Part shown: one piece after another, positions 1-5,067 of the stretch
Numbering within the stretch: the first letter of the stretch is position 1
Layout: every line of letters begins with the position of its first letter
Assembly (NCBI GenBank): GCA_021779435.1
Contig: JAJYAR010000241.1
Coordinates: 1-5,067 of the forward strand
Origin: a bacterium
GTDB taxonomy: Bacteria; Verrucomicrobiota; Verrucomicrobiae; JAJYAR01
Reading direction: 5' to 3'
DNA length: 5,067 nt
Position numbers and translations under genes: made by a program
Notes under the pieces: generated by a model
Told to the model about the DNA's origin: nothing
Database searches by the model: none
The model's input: the letters and a program-made list of their open reading frames with translations, nothing else

Positions 1-1173
1 CGCGAGCCGGCGCGCCTCGGCGACGTCGAGCCGGGAGCCATACCAGTACACGCCGTGCCGGTTGCCGCACAGCAACACCCCCAGTTCGTCGACGCCCTGC
101 ACGATCTCGTCGCGCAGCACGCGCCGCCCCGGCTGCAGGTCGAATCCGCGCCCGCGGAACTCGTCGATGGACAGCATCGCATCATTGCAGGGGCGATACG
201 CGTAATGCACGGTGGGGCGATACACCGCACGTCCGCCCTCTTCGACGGTGAGATATTCGGCGAGGGACACCGATTCGCCGTGCGTGATCAGATACCCGTG
301 ATAGCTCCCGCCCAGAGGCGTCCAACTGCGGACCCGGGTGTCGACGCCAGGCTGCTCGAGGTAGATCGCCGCCTGCGCCCCGACCGCATGGGTGCGTGCG
401 CCCGCCGGCAGGCCGCGTTCATGCGTTCCCCAGCCCAGCTCCGCCGGCTGACTGCCCTCCGCAACGAAGGCCTCCACCGACCACGTATTGACGAATTCGC
501 CGACGCGCTTCGGCTCGCGGCTCACCTGGAAGTCGTACTCCGCCACATGAATGGCCTTGATCCCCAGCCGCATCGCAAGGCGCGCCCACGCGTCCCGCGA
601 CACCGGCTCGCGCCCGCCCTCGCCTTCCCGGCGGGCGACATCCCGCAACGCCTGCTTGGCAAAATGCGAAACGAGCCCCGGGTTGACCCCGTGCGTGAGC
701 ACCGCGGTGGGGCGCGCCGATGCGGTCCGCCGATCGGCTGCCCGCGCCTGCTCCCGCAGCCAGTAGTTGGTCCGCTCCGCCGGAGCGCGGCTGGCATCGG
801 TGTAATGACCGGCCCACGGTTCGATGCAGGAATCCAGGTACAGCGCCCCGCGCTCCCCGCACAACGCGATGAGCGCGACCGACGAAACATCGACGGCGAG
901 ATTCAGCAGAAAGTCCCCAGCCTGCAGCAACGGGGCGAGCACATCGCGATAGTTGGCCTGCGTCACCGGCTCGGCCCGGAAGTCGGTCACACCGCAGGCT
1001 CGCGCAACGTCCCGCCCCGCATCATCCGCGGTGATGATCGTGATCCGGCGGGGATCCACGGCGACGTGCCGCCGGATCAACGGCAACACCCCCTGCCCCA
1101 CACTGCCGAAGCCGACCATCACCAACCGACCCGACAGCGATACGCTGTTTTTCTGGATCCCTTCCTCGACCAA
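1..1173 (-). CDS. hss: Homospermidine synthase, 3' end cut off by the window
   Basis: NAD-dependent cytosolic enzyme that makes sym-homospermidine by transferring an aminobutyl group from putrescine (or spermidine) to putrescine. The frame is open from the start to base 1, 391 codons; the family is about 470-480 residues, so roughly the last 85 are outside. From a TTG start at 1173, the Rossmann nucleotide loop GFGSVG is at residues 21-26, DSCIEPW at 114-120, THGVNPGLVSH at 160-170, HVAEYDFQ at 209-216, NTW at 229-231, and YLITHGE at 294-300. Residues I recall as active-site positions in the Blastochloris viridis enzyme (Glu117, Asn162, Trp229, Glu237, His296) fall on E118, N164, W231, E239 and H298, so it looks catalytically intact. 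TTG at 1173 is preferred because GAGG (1185-1182) lies 8 bases upstream and the length fits the family. GTG 1182 and ATG 1227 are in-frame alternatives; ATG 1227 adds an unfamily-like MFCRNRETCRLFF extension. Product identification is firm; the start is not. Confidence 0.93.
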   Translation of the reverse strand, partial: MVEEGIQKNSVSLSGRLVMVGFGSVGQGVLPLIRRHVAVDPRRITIITADDAGRDVARACGVTDFRAEPVTQANYRDVLAPLLQAGDFLLNLAVDVSSVALIALCGERGALYLDSCIEPWAGHYTDASRAPAERTNYWLREQARAADRRTASARPTAVLTHGVNPGLVSHFAKQALRDVARREGEGGREPVSRDAWARLAMRLGIKAIHVAEYDFQVSREPKRVGEFVNTWSVEAFVAEGSQPAELGWGTHERGLPAGARTHAVGAQAAIYLEQPGVDTRVRSWTPLGGSYHGYLITHGESVSLAEYLTVEEGGRAVYRPTVHYAYRPCNDAMLSIDEFRGRGFDLQPGRRVLRDEIVQGVDELGVLLCGNRHGVYWYGSRLDVAEARRLA

Positions 1174-1571
1174 TCCGTACACCTCGACGAAAAATAGACG
1201 GCACGTTTCGCGGTTCCGGCAAAACATGCGCTCCGATGTTCTCGTTTGAAATTTCGCCCTCGGAGCGGGAGAAGCCCGGTCCGGCACATGGCACATGGCA
1301 CCGGGCTCCCGCGGCCGGGACCGGGCGGACGCGCGCTCCCCCGCCGGTTTGCAGCCCGCGCCGGGGAGGTTTCTTCAAGCAGACCAAGGGCGGGAATATA
1401 ACGCGGATCTCCAGGATTGCGACCGGGATATCCGCAACCCCCAGTCCAGGGGATGCAAAGCCGGTGGTTCGGCCGGGACGGCGCACGCCATTTCGCCCAT
1501 AATCGGCCCTGGAATCCCCGCCCATGTGGGCGCCGAATCTCCAGACACCTGAAACCGACACCGGAAGCGCC
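1174..1571. other. Intergenic region between divergent hss and SDR genes
   Basis: About 400 bases with no convincing gene. Open frames that cross it are low-complexity Arg/Pro/Gly readings with no family resemblance. It should hold the promoters of both flanking genes. Visible structure: an 8-bp perfect inverted repeat AGCCCGGT/ACCGGGCT (1273-1280 and 1300-1307) with a 19-base loop made largely of two tandem GGCACAT units (1283-1296) and a partial third copy; a possible rightward promoter around 1374-1402; and a 5-bp hairpin CGCCC-atgt-GGGCG (1519-1532) in the leader of the downstream gene. The stretch 1189-1262 is somewhat richer in A and T than its surroundings, as expected for a promoter region of the leftward gene, but no leftward -35/-10 pair is clear. 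Confidence 0.6.
1374..1402 (+). promoter_or_regulatory. Possible sigma70-type promoter for the SDR gene
   Basis: TATAAC at 1397-1402 matches five of six bases of the -10 consensus and sits in a small AT-rich patch within GC-rich DNA. TTCAAG at 1374-1379 is a poor -35 (three of six) at the ideal 17-base spacing. It would give a leader of roughly 160 bases before the ATG at 1572. A second -10-like CATAAT at 1498-1503 has no partner. This is inference from sequence only. Confidence 0.25.
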
Positions 1572-2249
1572 ATGGCGAACTGCCTGATTCTCGGTGCATC
1601 CCGCGGCATCGGCCGCGAGTTGGCACGCCAATATGCCGCCGCGGGTGACCGCGTGATTGCGACGGTGCGCCGGAGCGCCGACGCGGGCGCCCTGCGCGAC
1701 GAGGGCGTGGCCGGCGTCATCGAGGTCGACCTCGCGCAGCCGTCCGCGGTGGAAATCCTGTGGACCGCGCTCGCGGACGAACCGCTCGACGTCGCGATCA
1801 TCGCCGCCGGCGTCTCCGGGCCGGTCACGACCGGCCTTGCCGCCCCCACCGCAGCCGAGTTCGATGCCGTCATGCATGCGAACGTCTACCCTGCGATGCA
1901 GGTCATCCCGCTGCTTGCCTACAAACTCGCCGCCACGCACGGCAAGCTTGCCCTGCTGTCCAGCCGCATGGGGTCGATCGGCAGCATGGCGGAGGCCAAC
2001 TGGTGGCTGTATCGCGCCAGCAAGGCGGCGCTCAATGCGGTGCTCAAATGCGCCGCCGTCGAACTGGGGCCGCGCGGCGTGGTCTGCATGGCGCTCCACC
2101 CCGGATGGGTCCGCACCGACATGGGCGGCCCCAACGCCGATCTGGGCGTCGAAGAAAGCGCGGCGGCACTGCGCCGGGTGATCGCCGCCGCCAACAGTTC
2201 CCACAATGGTCGTTTCCTCAACTTCACCGGCGAACAGATCGAGTGGTGA
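1572..2249 (+). CDS. SDR family oxidoreductase, CsgA/C-factor-like
   Basis: A 225-residue cytosolic NAD(P)-dependent oxidoreductase of the classical short-chain dehydrogenase/reductase fold; the substrate cannot be read from sequence. Visible motifs: cofactor loop GASRGIG at 8-14 after a hydrophobic first strand (CLIL); R33-R34 after the second strand, which may favour NADP; D53 after the third; IIAAG at 76-80 where many SDRs have NNAG; N104; the catalytic set S130/S131, Y147 and K151 (YRASK); and HPGWVRTDMGGP at 176-187, typical of the C-factor-like subfamily. Length is normal for this compact subfamily. The start is ATG 1572, giving MANCLILGASRGIG; an in-frame ATG at 1524 would add 16 residues with no family match. 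GGAAG (1563-1567) lies 4 bases upstream. The next gene follows on the same strand after 61 bases and may be co-transcribed. Despite the name of the relatives, no link to cell signalling can be claimed. Confidence 0.9.
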   Translation: MANCLILGASRGIGRELARQYAAAGDRVIATVRRSADAGALRDEGVAGVIEVDLAQPSAVEILWTALADEPLDVAIIAAGVSGPVTTGLAAPTAAEFDAVMHANVYPAMQVIPLLAYKLAATHGKLALLSSRMGSIGSMAEANWWLYRASKAALNAVLKCAAVELGPRGVVCMALHPGWVRTDMGGPNADLGVEESAAALRRVIAAANSSHNGRFLNFTGEQIEW

Positions 2250-2310
2250 ACCTTCCGCCGGAAGCGGCACGCGATCGGACCGCCGTCCCGAACCCCGACA
2301 ACACGCCGCC

Positions 2311-2823
2311 ATGCCTCCTCCCTCGATCCTTGCCGGTCTGATCTTCGGCGTCTGCGGCCTCTTTGCGGCAGGCACCATCGAATTCCTGCTCCGCTCGTTC
2401 GCGGAGGATGCCGGCATCAACCGCTGGATCTTCGCCGCCGTGCCCGGCCTGTTCGCGATGCTCTATGCCATCCTGGTCTACCAGGATGCAAAGAAGAAGG
2501 TGCGTCGCATCACGGAATCGATATCCCGCGGCATCCTCATCGCGCTGCTGAGCTGGCTTTCGGTATCGGCGCTCATCACCTGGGCATGGTGCGGGGACGG
2601 AGAGGCCATGCGCTGTTTCAGCGAAACCCTGCTCGTATCGGGCATCGTCGGGGGCGGCCCGATGCTCGTGGCAGCGATCTTCGCGGGGTGGATCTCAGGG
2701 CTGCTGATCACCCAGCCGGAGCGGAAGTCGCCCGCTCGGCAAAGCCGGATCGATGGCGGCGCGGAGGTTCCGGCGGCGCCCGCAATCGGAGCGGAACAAC
2801 GCCTCCCTACACCCCCCAGGTGA
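2311..2823 (+). CDS. Four-helix inner-membrane protein, function unknown
   Basis: A 170-residue protein I cannot assign to a named family. Four hydrophobic segments are visible at about 6-27, 39-57, 74-93 and 107-133. The loop between helices 2 and 3 is strongly basic (K61-K63, R65, R66) and the tail after helix 4 is also basic, so by the positive-inside rule both ends and this loop should be cytoplasmic. The two other loops, including C94 and C102, would then face the periplasm. The C-terminal ~37 residues are Ala/Pro/Arg-rich and probably disordered. The chosen start is ATG 2311, just before the first helix. The frame stays open upstream to an ATG at 2206 inside the SDR gene, but those residues are not protein-like. 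No clear Shine-Dalgarno precedes 2311. It follows the SDR gene by 61 bases, and its last 17 bases overlap the end of the convergent DUF1840 gene. Confidence 0.7.
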   Translation: MPPPSILAGLIFGVCGLFAAGTIEFLLRSFAEDAGINRWIFAAVPGLFAMLYAILVYQDAKKKVRRITESISRGILIALLSWLSVSALITWAWCGDGEAMRCFSETLLVSGIVGGGPMLVAAIFAGWISGLLITQPERKSPARQSRIDGGAEVPAAPAIGAEQRLPTPPR

Positions 2824-3133
2824 CGTCGGCGCCGGACCGCTGCGCCGCGCGCAGCATCGCAACCAGCGGGAATGCGCGCTGCGCCAAGCCGACGGGTGGT
2901 TCGGCCGCGAGGTCGCCGTCCCCCGTGCCGCCCTCTTCCTGCCGGGTGCCGCCGAGCCTCTTTTCCTGCTCGACCGCCCCGGTCAGGCGCTCGATCGCGT
3001 CCGCGATCTGATCCGCGGGGATCACCCCGCGCTCGGCCATCGGCTTGCCGATCAGCGCGAGCAGTCGCTGCGCGGTATCGCCCATCATGACGATCTCGCC
3101 AGCGGCACGGGAACGGAACACCACGATCGACAC
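2807..3133 (-). CDS. DUF1840 domain-containing protein
   Basis: A 108-residue protein matching my memory of the DUF1840 family of Betaproteobacteria, whose function is unknown. Two conserved blocks are visible: an N-terminal strand-helix region (SIVVFRSRAAGEIVMMGDTAQRLLALIGK, residues 2-30, then GVIPADQIADAIERL at 36-50) and a C-terminal signature LAQRAFPLVAMLRAAQRSG..VTWGV at 83-108. They are joined by an acidic/Gly-rich linker of about 30 residues (E55-E78) that varies in relatives. The start is a GTG at 3133, supported by a strong GGAGG (3146-3142) 8 bases upstream; no in-frame ATG is near. It is the last gene of the leftward cluster with pyrE and the DUF4124-like gene, 68 bases after the latter. 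Its final bases overlap the end of the oppositely transcribed membrane-protein gene. No signal peptide or membrane segment, so probably cytosolic. Confidence 0.88.
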   Translation of the reverse strand: MSIVVFRSRAAGEIVMMGDTAQRLLALIGKPMAERGVIPADQIADAIERLTGAVEQEKRLGGTRQEEGGTGDGDLAAEPPVGLAQRAFPLVAMLRAAQRSGADVTWGV

Positions 3134-3141
3134 GTCATCGC

Positions 3142-3146
3142 CCTCC
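3142..3146 (-). promoter_or_regulatory. Strong ribosome binding site deciding a GTG start
   Basis: GGAGG, 8 bases before GTG at 3133. A nearer ATG (3138-3136) is out of frame with the conserved DUF1840 sequence, so this site and the family match together fix the GTG start. Confidence 0.7.
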
Positions 3147-3184
3147 GGGAAAACAGAGTTGTCCGGCCCACCGGGAATCCGCCG

Positions 3185-3224
3185 CCGGATCCGCCAGTTC
3201 TTCAGTACCCGTTGGCGGAGCCGG
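3185..3224 (-). terminator. Stem-loop spanning the stop codon of the DUF4124-like gene
   Basis: CCGGATCCGCCA (3185-3196) and TGGCGGAGCCGG (3213-3224) can pair over 12 positions with one mismatch, leaving a 16-base loop that contains the TGA stop (3204-3202). No run of T follows in the leftward direction, so it is not a typical intrinsic terminator. It may weaken read-through into the DUF1840 gene or protect the upstream message, or it may simply result from repeated GGATCC-containing codons in this tail. Confidence 0.25.
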
Positions 3225-3849
3225 CCGGATCCGCCGCCGCGGCCGATCCGCCCTGCAGTTCGATATAGCGTTGCCGGTCCGCATCGAACTGCTGGTTCAC
3301 CCGCTCGATCTCCGCCTGCGCCCGATCGCGAACCTGCCGCTGCTGGCGCAGGAGGATGCGGTTATCCTGGAACTCCTCCTGCAGGCGCGCGGGCGTCGGG
3401 TGATGCAGGTAGAACTCGGCGTCCTCGTCGAGCCGCTTGCGTTCGCGCTCATATTGCGCGATCGCGGCATCGGCCCGCTGGATGGTCGCCTGCAAGCCGA
3501 CCAAGGTCTGCCGGCGCGCCGCTTCGATATCCCCAACGCTGGTATAGGTCGTGAGCAGCGCGCGATCCTTCCGCTCCCGCCGGAGTCGGGCCTCCTCCTG
3601 TTTTCGCCGGGCTTCGTCGGCGGCTTCCTGCGCCTTCTTCTGTTCCGGGGTAAGCGGCGCGGGAATGATCTCGCGTACGGAACCGTCCGGATTCAGCACC
3701 CGGATCTCGTGATTGCGACAGGCCGCCGGGATATAGTCGCCGGTGAACATCTGACCGGATCCGGTCGTGCAGATGTACATCTGCGCGTGCGCAGCCGCCG
3801 CCGCGCACAGCGCGGCGGCGACGGGCGCGCGCCAGGACCTATACCCCAT
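3202..3849 (-). CDS. Secreted DUF4124-like coiled-coil protein
   Basis: A 215-residue protein with a signal peptide: a short basic start (MGYRSWR), an alanine-rich hydrophobic core, and a likely cleavage site after AHA at residue 22, putting the mature protein in the periplasm. The next part, MYICTTGSGQMFTGDYIPAACRNHEIRVLNPDGSVREIIPAPLT (24-67), resembles the DUF4124-type module, with two cysteines (C27, C44) that could form a disulfide. From about 67 to 198 it is rich in Glu, Arg, Lys, Gln and Ala and very likely coiled coil. The tail (199-215) is Gly/Ala/Ser-rich. Function is unknown. The start is ATG 3849, which sits inside the last codons of pyrE (11-base overlap) with GGGAG 4 bases upstream, so translation may be coupled to pyrE. 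An earlier in-frame start at 3951 would place 34 arginine-rich residues before the signal peptide and is rejected. Confidence 0.85.
   Translation of the reverse strand: MGYRSWRAPVAAALCAAAAAHAQMYICTTGSGQMFTGDYIPAACRNHEIRVLNPDGSVREIIPAPLTPEQKKAQEAADEARRKQEEARLRRERKDRALLTTYTSVGDIEAARRQTLVGLQATIQRADAAIAQYERERKRLDEDAEFYLHHPTPARLQEEFQDNRILLRQQRQVRDRAQAEIERVNQQFDADRQRYIELQGGSAAAADPAGSANGY
3796..3820 (-). repeat. Perfect 11-bp GC hairpin inside the signal-peptide coding region
   Basis: CGCCGCCGCGC (3796-3806) and GCGCGGCGGCG (3810-3820) are exact reverse complements separated by three bases. In the message this starts 29 bases after the A of the DUF4124-like start codon and encodes the alanine-rich core of the signal peptide. 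It may only reflect GCG/GCC alanine codons around one Leu-Cys pair. Confidence 0.5.
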
Positions 3850-4525
3850 ACCGCTCCCGGTAGCGCTCCAGCGCCGGCAGGACCTCGCGCGCCGACCGTG
3901 CAAACGCCGAACCGGAGTGCAGGAACCGCAACAGGTCGTCGAAGCCGGCAATCGAGATGACCGGCGTCCCGGTCGTGCGCTCGAAGGCCTGCACCGCCGA
4001 TTCCGAAGACAGCGCCGCGTCGCTCCCGATGCGTTCCTTGCGGTCCAGCATGATCACCACCCCCGCGGGCTGCGCGCCGTGGGCCCGGATCAGCTCGACC
4101 GCCTCGCGCTTCGCGGCACCGTCGGTGATCACGTCGTCGATGATCAGGACCCGCCCGCGCAAGGGCGCGCCGACGAGCACGCCGCCTTCGCCGTGATCCT
4201 TTGCCTCCTTGCGGTTGTACGAAAACGGCACGTCGAGGCCGGATTCGGCCAAGGCCATCGCGGTGGCCGCGGCCAGGGCAATTCCCTTGTACGCCGGGCC
4301 GAACAGCATGTCGAATTCGATCCGGCCCTCCGCCCGCGCGGCGAGGATCGTCTGCGCATAGAATCCCGCGAGCTGCCGCAGGCTGGCCCCGTGGTCGAAA
4401 CGGCCGGCATTGAAGAAATACGGCGTCCTGCGCCCGCTCTTGGTGGTGAACTCGCCGAAGGACAAAACGCCCGCCCCCAGGGCGAACTCGATAAACCGCT
4501 CGGACCGCTCTTGCACGCTCTCCAT
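3839..4525 (-). CDS. pyrE: Orotate phosphoribosyltransferase
   Basis: Cytosolic enzyme of de novo pyrimidine synthesis: orotate + PRPP -> orotidine 5'-monophosphate + pyrophosphate. The 228-residue length is normal (213-230). Clear family blocks: LSFGEFTTKSGRRTPYFFNAG (21-41), FDMLFGPAYKGIALA (71-85), the catalytic flexible loop FSYNRKEAKDHGEGG (101-115; K106, K109, H111), and the PRPP-binding segment RVLIIDDVITDGAAKRE (125-141). The adjacent acids D130-D131 are present, but the phosphate loop reads TDGAA instead of the common TAGTA. The end YRERYGV is typical. ATG 4525 is directly preceded by GGAGG with no spacer, which is too close for normal initiation. The in-frame GTG at 4516, 9 bases after GGAGG, gives MQERSERFIEFA, which matches the usual PyrE N-terminus length better. 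Either start is possible. The gene heads the leftward cluster and is divergent from the exonuclease III gene; its Shine-Dalgarno lies inside a hairpin. Confidence 0.96.
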   Translation of the reverse strand: MESVQERSERFIEFALGAGVLSFGEFTTKSGRRTPYFFNAGRFDHGASLRQLAGFYAQTILAARAEGRIEFDMLFGPAYKGIALAAATAMALAESGLDVPFSYNRKEAKDHGEGGVLVGAPLRGRVLIIDDVITDGAAKREAVELIRAHGAQPAGVVIMLDRKERIGSDAALSSESAVQAFERTTGTPVISIAGFDDLLRFLHSGSAFARSAREVLPALERYRERYGV

Positions 4526-4526
4526 C

Positions 4527-4554
4527 CTCCGATCTGATTGCCGTCAGATCGGAG
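4527..4554 (-). promoter_or_regulatory. Hairpin or operator covering the pyrE ribosome binding site
   Basis: CTCCGATCTGA (4527-4537) and TCAGATCGGAG (4544-4554) are perfect reverse complements over 11 bp with a 6-base spacer. In the pyrE message the 3' arm carries GGAG of the Shine-Dalgarno GGAGG and ends one base before the ATG, so the folded form should hide the ribosome site. As DNA it is a 28-bp dyad in the 71-base gap between pyrE and the divergent exonuclease gene, where a dimeric regulator could bind and affect both. I do not recognise it as a known operator. Confidence 0.6.
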
Positions 4555-4596
4555 CGTACCGCAAGGCATGGACCGACGGCTTCCCGGAAAAAAGCC

Positions 4597-5067
4597 ATGC
4601 TTCGAATCGTCAGTTGCAACGTCAACGGCCTGCGCTCCGCGGTGACCAAAGGTCTCCTGCCCTGGATCGCCCGGACGGACCCCGACATCCTCTGCCTGCA
4701 GGAGGTGAAGGCGCAGGAGGCGGACCTTCCCGAGGCGCTGCTCCGGCCCGAATCCCGCCATGCGATGTACCACTTCGCCGAAAAAAAGGGATACAGCGGC
4801 ACTGCGCTGATCGCCAAAGCCGCCCCGCGCGGCGTACAAATCGGATTCGGCAATGCCGAGTTCGACCGCGAAGGCCGCTACGTCGAGGCGGAATTCGCCA
4901 ATGCAACGGTCATCAGCGCCTATTTCCCCTCGGGATCCAGTTCGCCGGAACGTCAGGCGGCGAAATTCCGCTTTCTCGACGGGTTTCTTCCTCATCTGCG
5001 GGCGCTGCGGGCCCGCGGCCGCGAGGTCATCCTGTGCGGCGACGTCAACATCGCGCACCAGGAAATC
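4597..5067 (+). CDS. xth: Exodeoxyribonuclease III, 3' end cut off by the window
   Basis: Mg-dependent AP endonuclease / 3'-5' exonuclease of the exonuclease-endonuclease-phosphatase fold; it cuts 5' to abasic sites in base-excision repair and removes 3' blocks. The first 157 residues are present, with a family length near 255-270. Visible motifs: CNVNGLR (7-13; N8 matches the metal/phosphate Asn7 of E. coli Xth), LQEVK (34-38; metal-binding E36), GYSGTALIAK (65-74), DREGRYVEAEF (90-100), SAYFPSGSSSPERQAAKFRFLDGF (107-130; catalytic Y109), and CGDVNIAHQEI (147-157; D149 and N151). The final catalytic histidine lies beyond the window. The start is ATG 4597, giving the expected N-terminal strand MLRIVSCN; the ribosome site is weak (GGAAAAAAG). 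It is divergent from pyrE across 71 bases, so the promoters must be close together or overlap. Whether it is the E. coli XthA-like or ExoA-like branch cannot be settled from this part. Confidence 0.95.
   Translation, partial: MLRIVSCNVNGLRSAVTKGLLPWIARTDPDILCLQEVKAQEADLPEALLRPESRHAMYHFAEKKGYSGTALIAKAAPRGVQIGFGNAEFDREGRYVEAEFANATVISAYFPSGSSSPERQAAKFRFLDGFLPHLRALRARGREVILCGDVNIAHQEI

Noticed and set aside
55..1197. 380-codon rightward open frame opposite hss
   Set aside because: It is the antisense of a clear homospermidine synthase; the reading is rich in Arg/Pro/His and follows no family. High third-position GC explains its length.
1236..1502. Possible small gene in the hss-SDR gap
   Set aside because: 88 Arg/Pro/Gly-rich residues without family resemblance or a convincing ribosome site; overlapping frames of similar quality exist in the same stretch.
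1519..1532. CGCCC/GGGCG hairpin before the SDR gene
   Set aside because: Only 5 bp; such stems are expected often at this GC content. Mentioned under the intergenic entry but not treated as a regulator.
1797..1811. Missing NNAG motif in the SDR (IIAAG) as a sign of an inactive or novel enzyme
   Set aside because: I recall similar replacements in other C-factor-like SDRs, and N104, S130/S131, Y147 and K151 are all present, so it is probably an ordinary active member.
2252..2264. CTTCC/GGAAG hairpin after the SDR stop codon
   Set aside because: A 5-bp stem with a 3-base loop and no T-run is too weak to call a terminator.
1119..2420. 433-codon leftward open frame through the SDR gene and the intergenic region
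   Set aside because: It runs opposite a well-supported SDR gene and through a non-coding gap, with low-complexity composition and no recognisable motif.
3271..3960. 229-codon rightward open frame opposite the DUF4124-like gene
   Set aside because: Antisense of a gene with a signal peptide and coiled coil; the Leu/Arg-rich reading mirrors its Glu/Arg/Gln codons.
3693..4853. 386-codon leftward open frame across pyrE and the start of xth
   Set aside because: It crosses three real genes in another frame; the residues are Arg/Gly/Ala repeats typical of GC-rich shadows.
4144..5058. 304-codon leftward open frame opposite the exonuclease III gene
   Set aside because: Exonuclease III on the other strand has all expected motifs; this frame has none.
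1..5067. Mobile elements, CRISPR arrays, tRNA genes, toxin-antitoxin or defence modules
   Set aside because: I looked on both strands and found no transposase or integrase motif, regularly spaced repeats, tRNA-like cloverleaf or defence-gene signature.

Overview
This 5,067-base window is GC-rich chromosomal DNA, most likely from a betaproteobacterium. The evidence is the presence of a DUF1840-type protein (a family I know almost only from Betaproteobacteria), a pyrE / divergent exonuclease III arrangement that I recall from Burkholderiales and Rhodocyclales relatives, and strong third-position GC that opens long spurious frames on the opposite strand of nearly every gene. I see no mobile element, CRISPR array, tRNA or rRNA gene, and no sign of recent transfer.

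Left part (1-2823). A homospermidine synthase gene runs leftward out of the window, with its N-terminal ~390 codons present and its C-terminus missing. A ~400-base intergenic region (1174-1571) separates it from a divergent rightward pair: a short-chain dehydrogenase/reductase of the CsgA/C-factor-like subfamily (1572-2249) and, 61 bases later, a four-helix inner-membrane protein of unknown function (2311-2823).

Right part (2807-5067). A leftward cluster reads pyrE (orotate phosphoribosyltransferase) -> secreted DUF4124-like coiled-coil protein -> DUF1840 protein. The first two overlap by 11 bases, the third follows after 68 bases, and the last runs tail-to-tail into the membrane-protein gene with a 17-base overlap. 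Divergent from pyrE, an exonuclease III gene (AP endonuclease, base-excision repair) runs rightward off the end of the window; its first 157 codons are present.

The genes are mostly housekeeping: polyamine synthesis, pyrimidine synthesis, DNA repair. I do not see a new multi-gene system. The best lead is a perfect 11-bp inverted repeat (4527-4554) that places the whole Shine-Dalgarno sequence of pyrE in one arm of a hairpin ending one base before its ATG. Other points are a PRPP-binding loop in PyrE that departs from the usual sequence, a non-ATG start for homospermidine synthase, and a strong hairpin inside a signal-peptide coding region.
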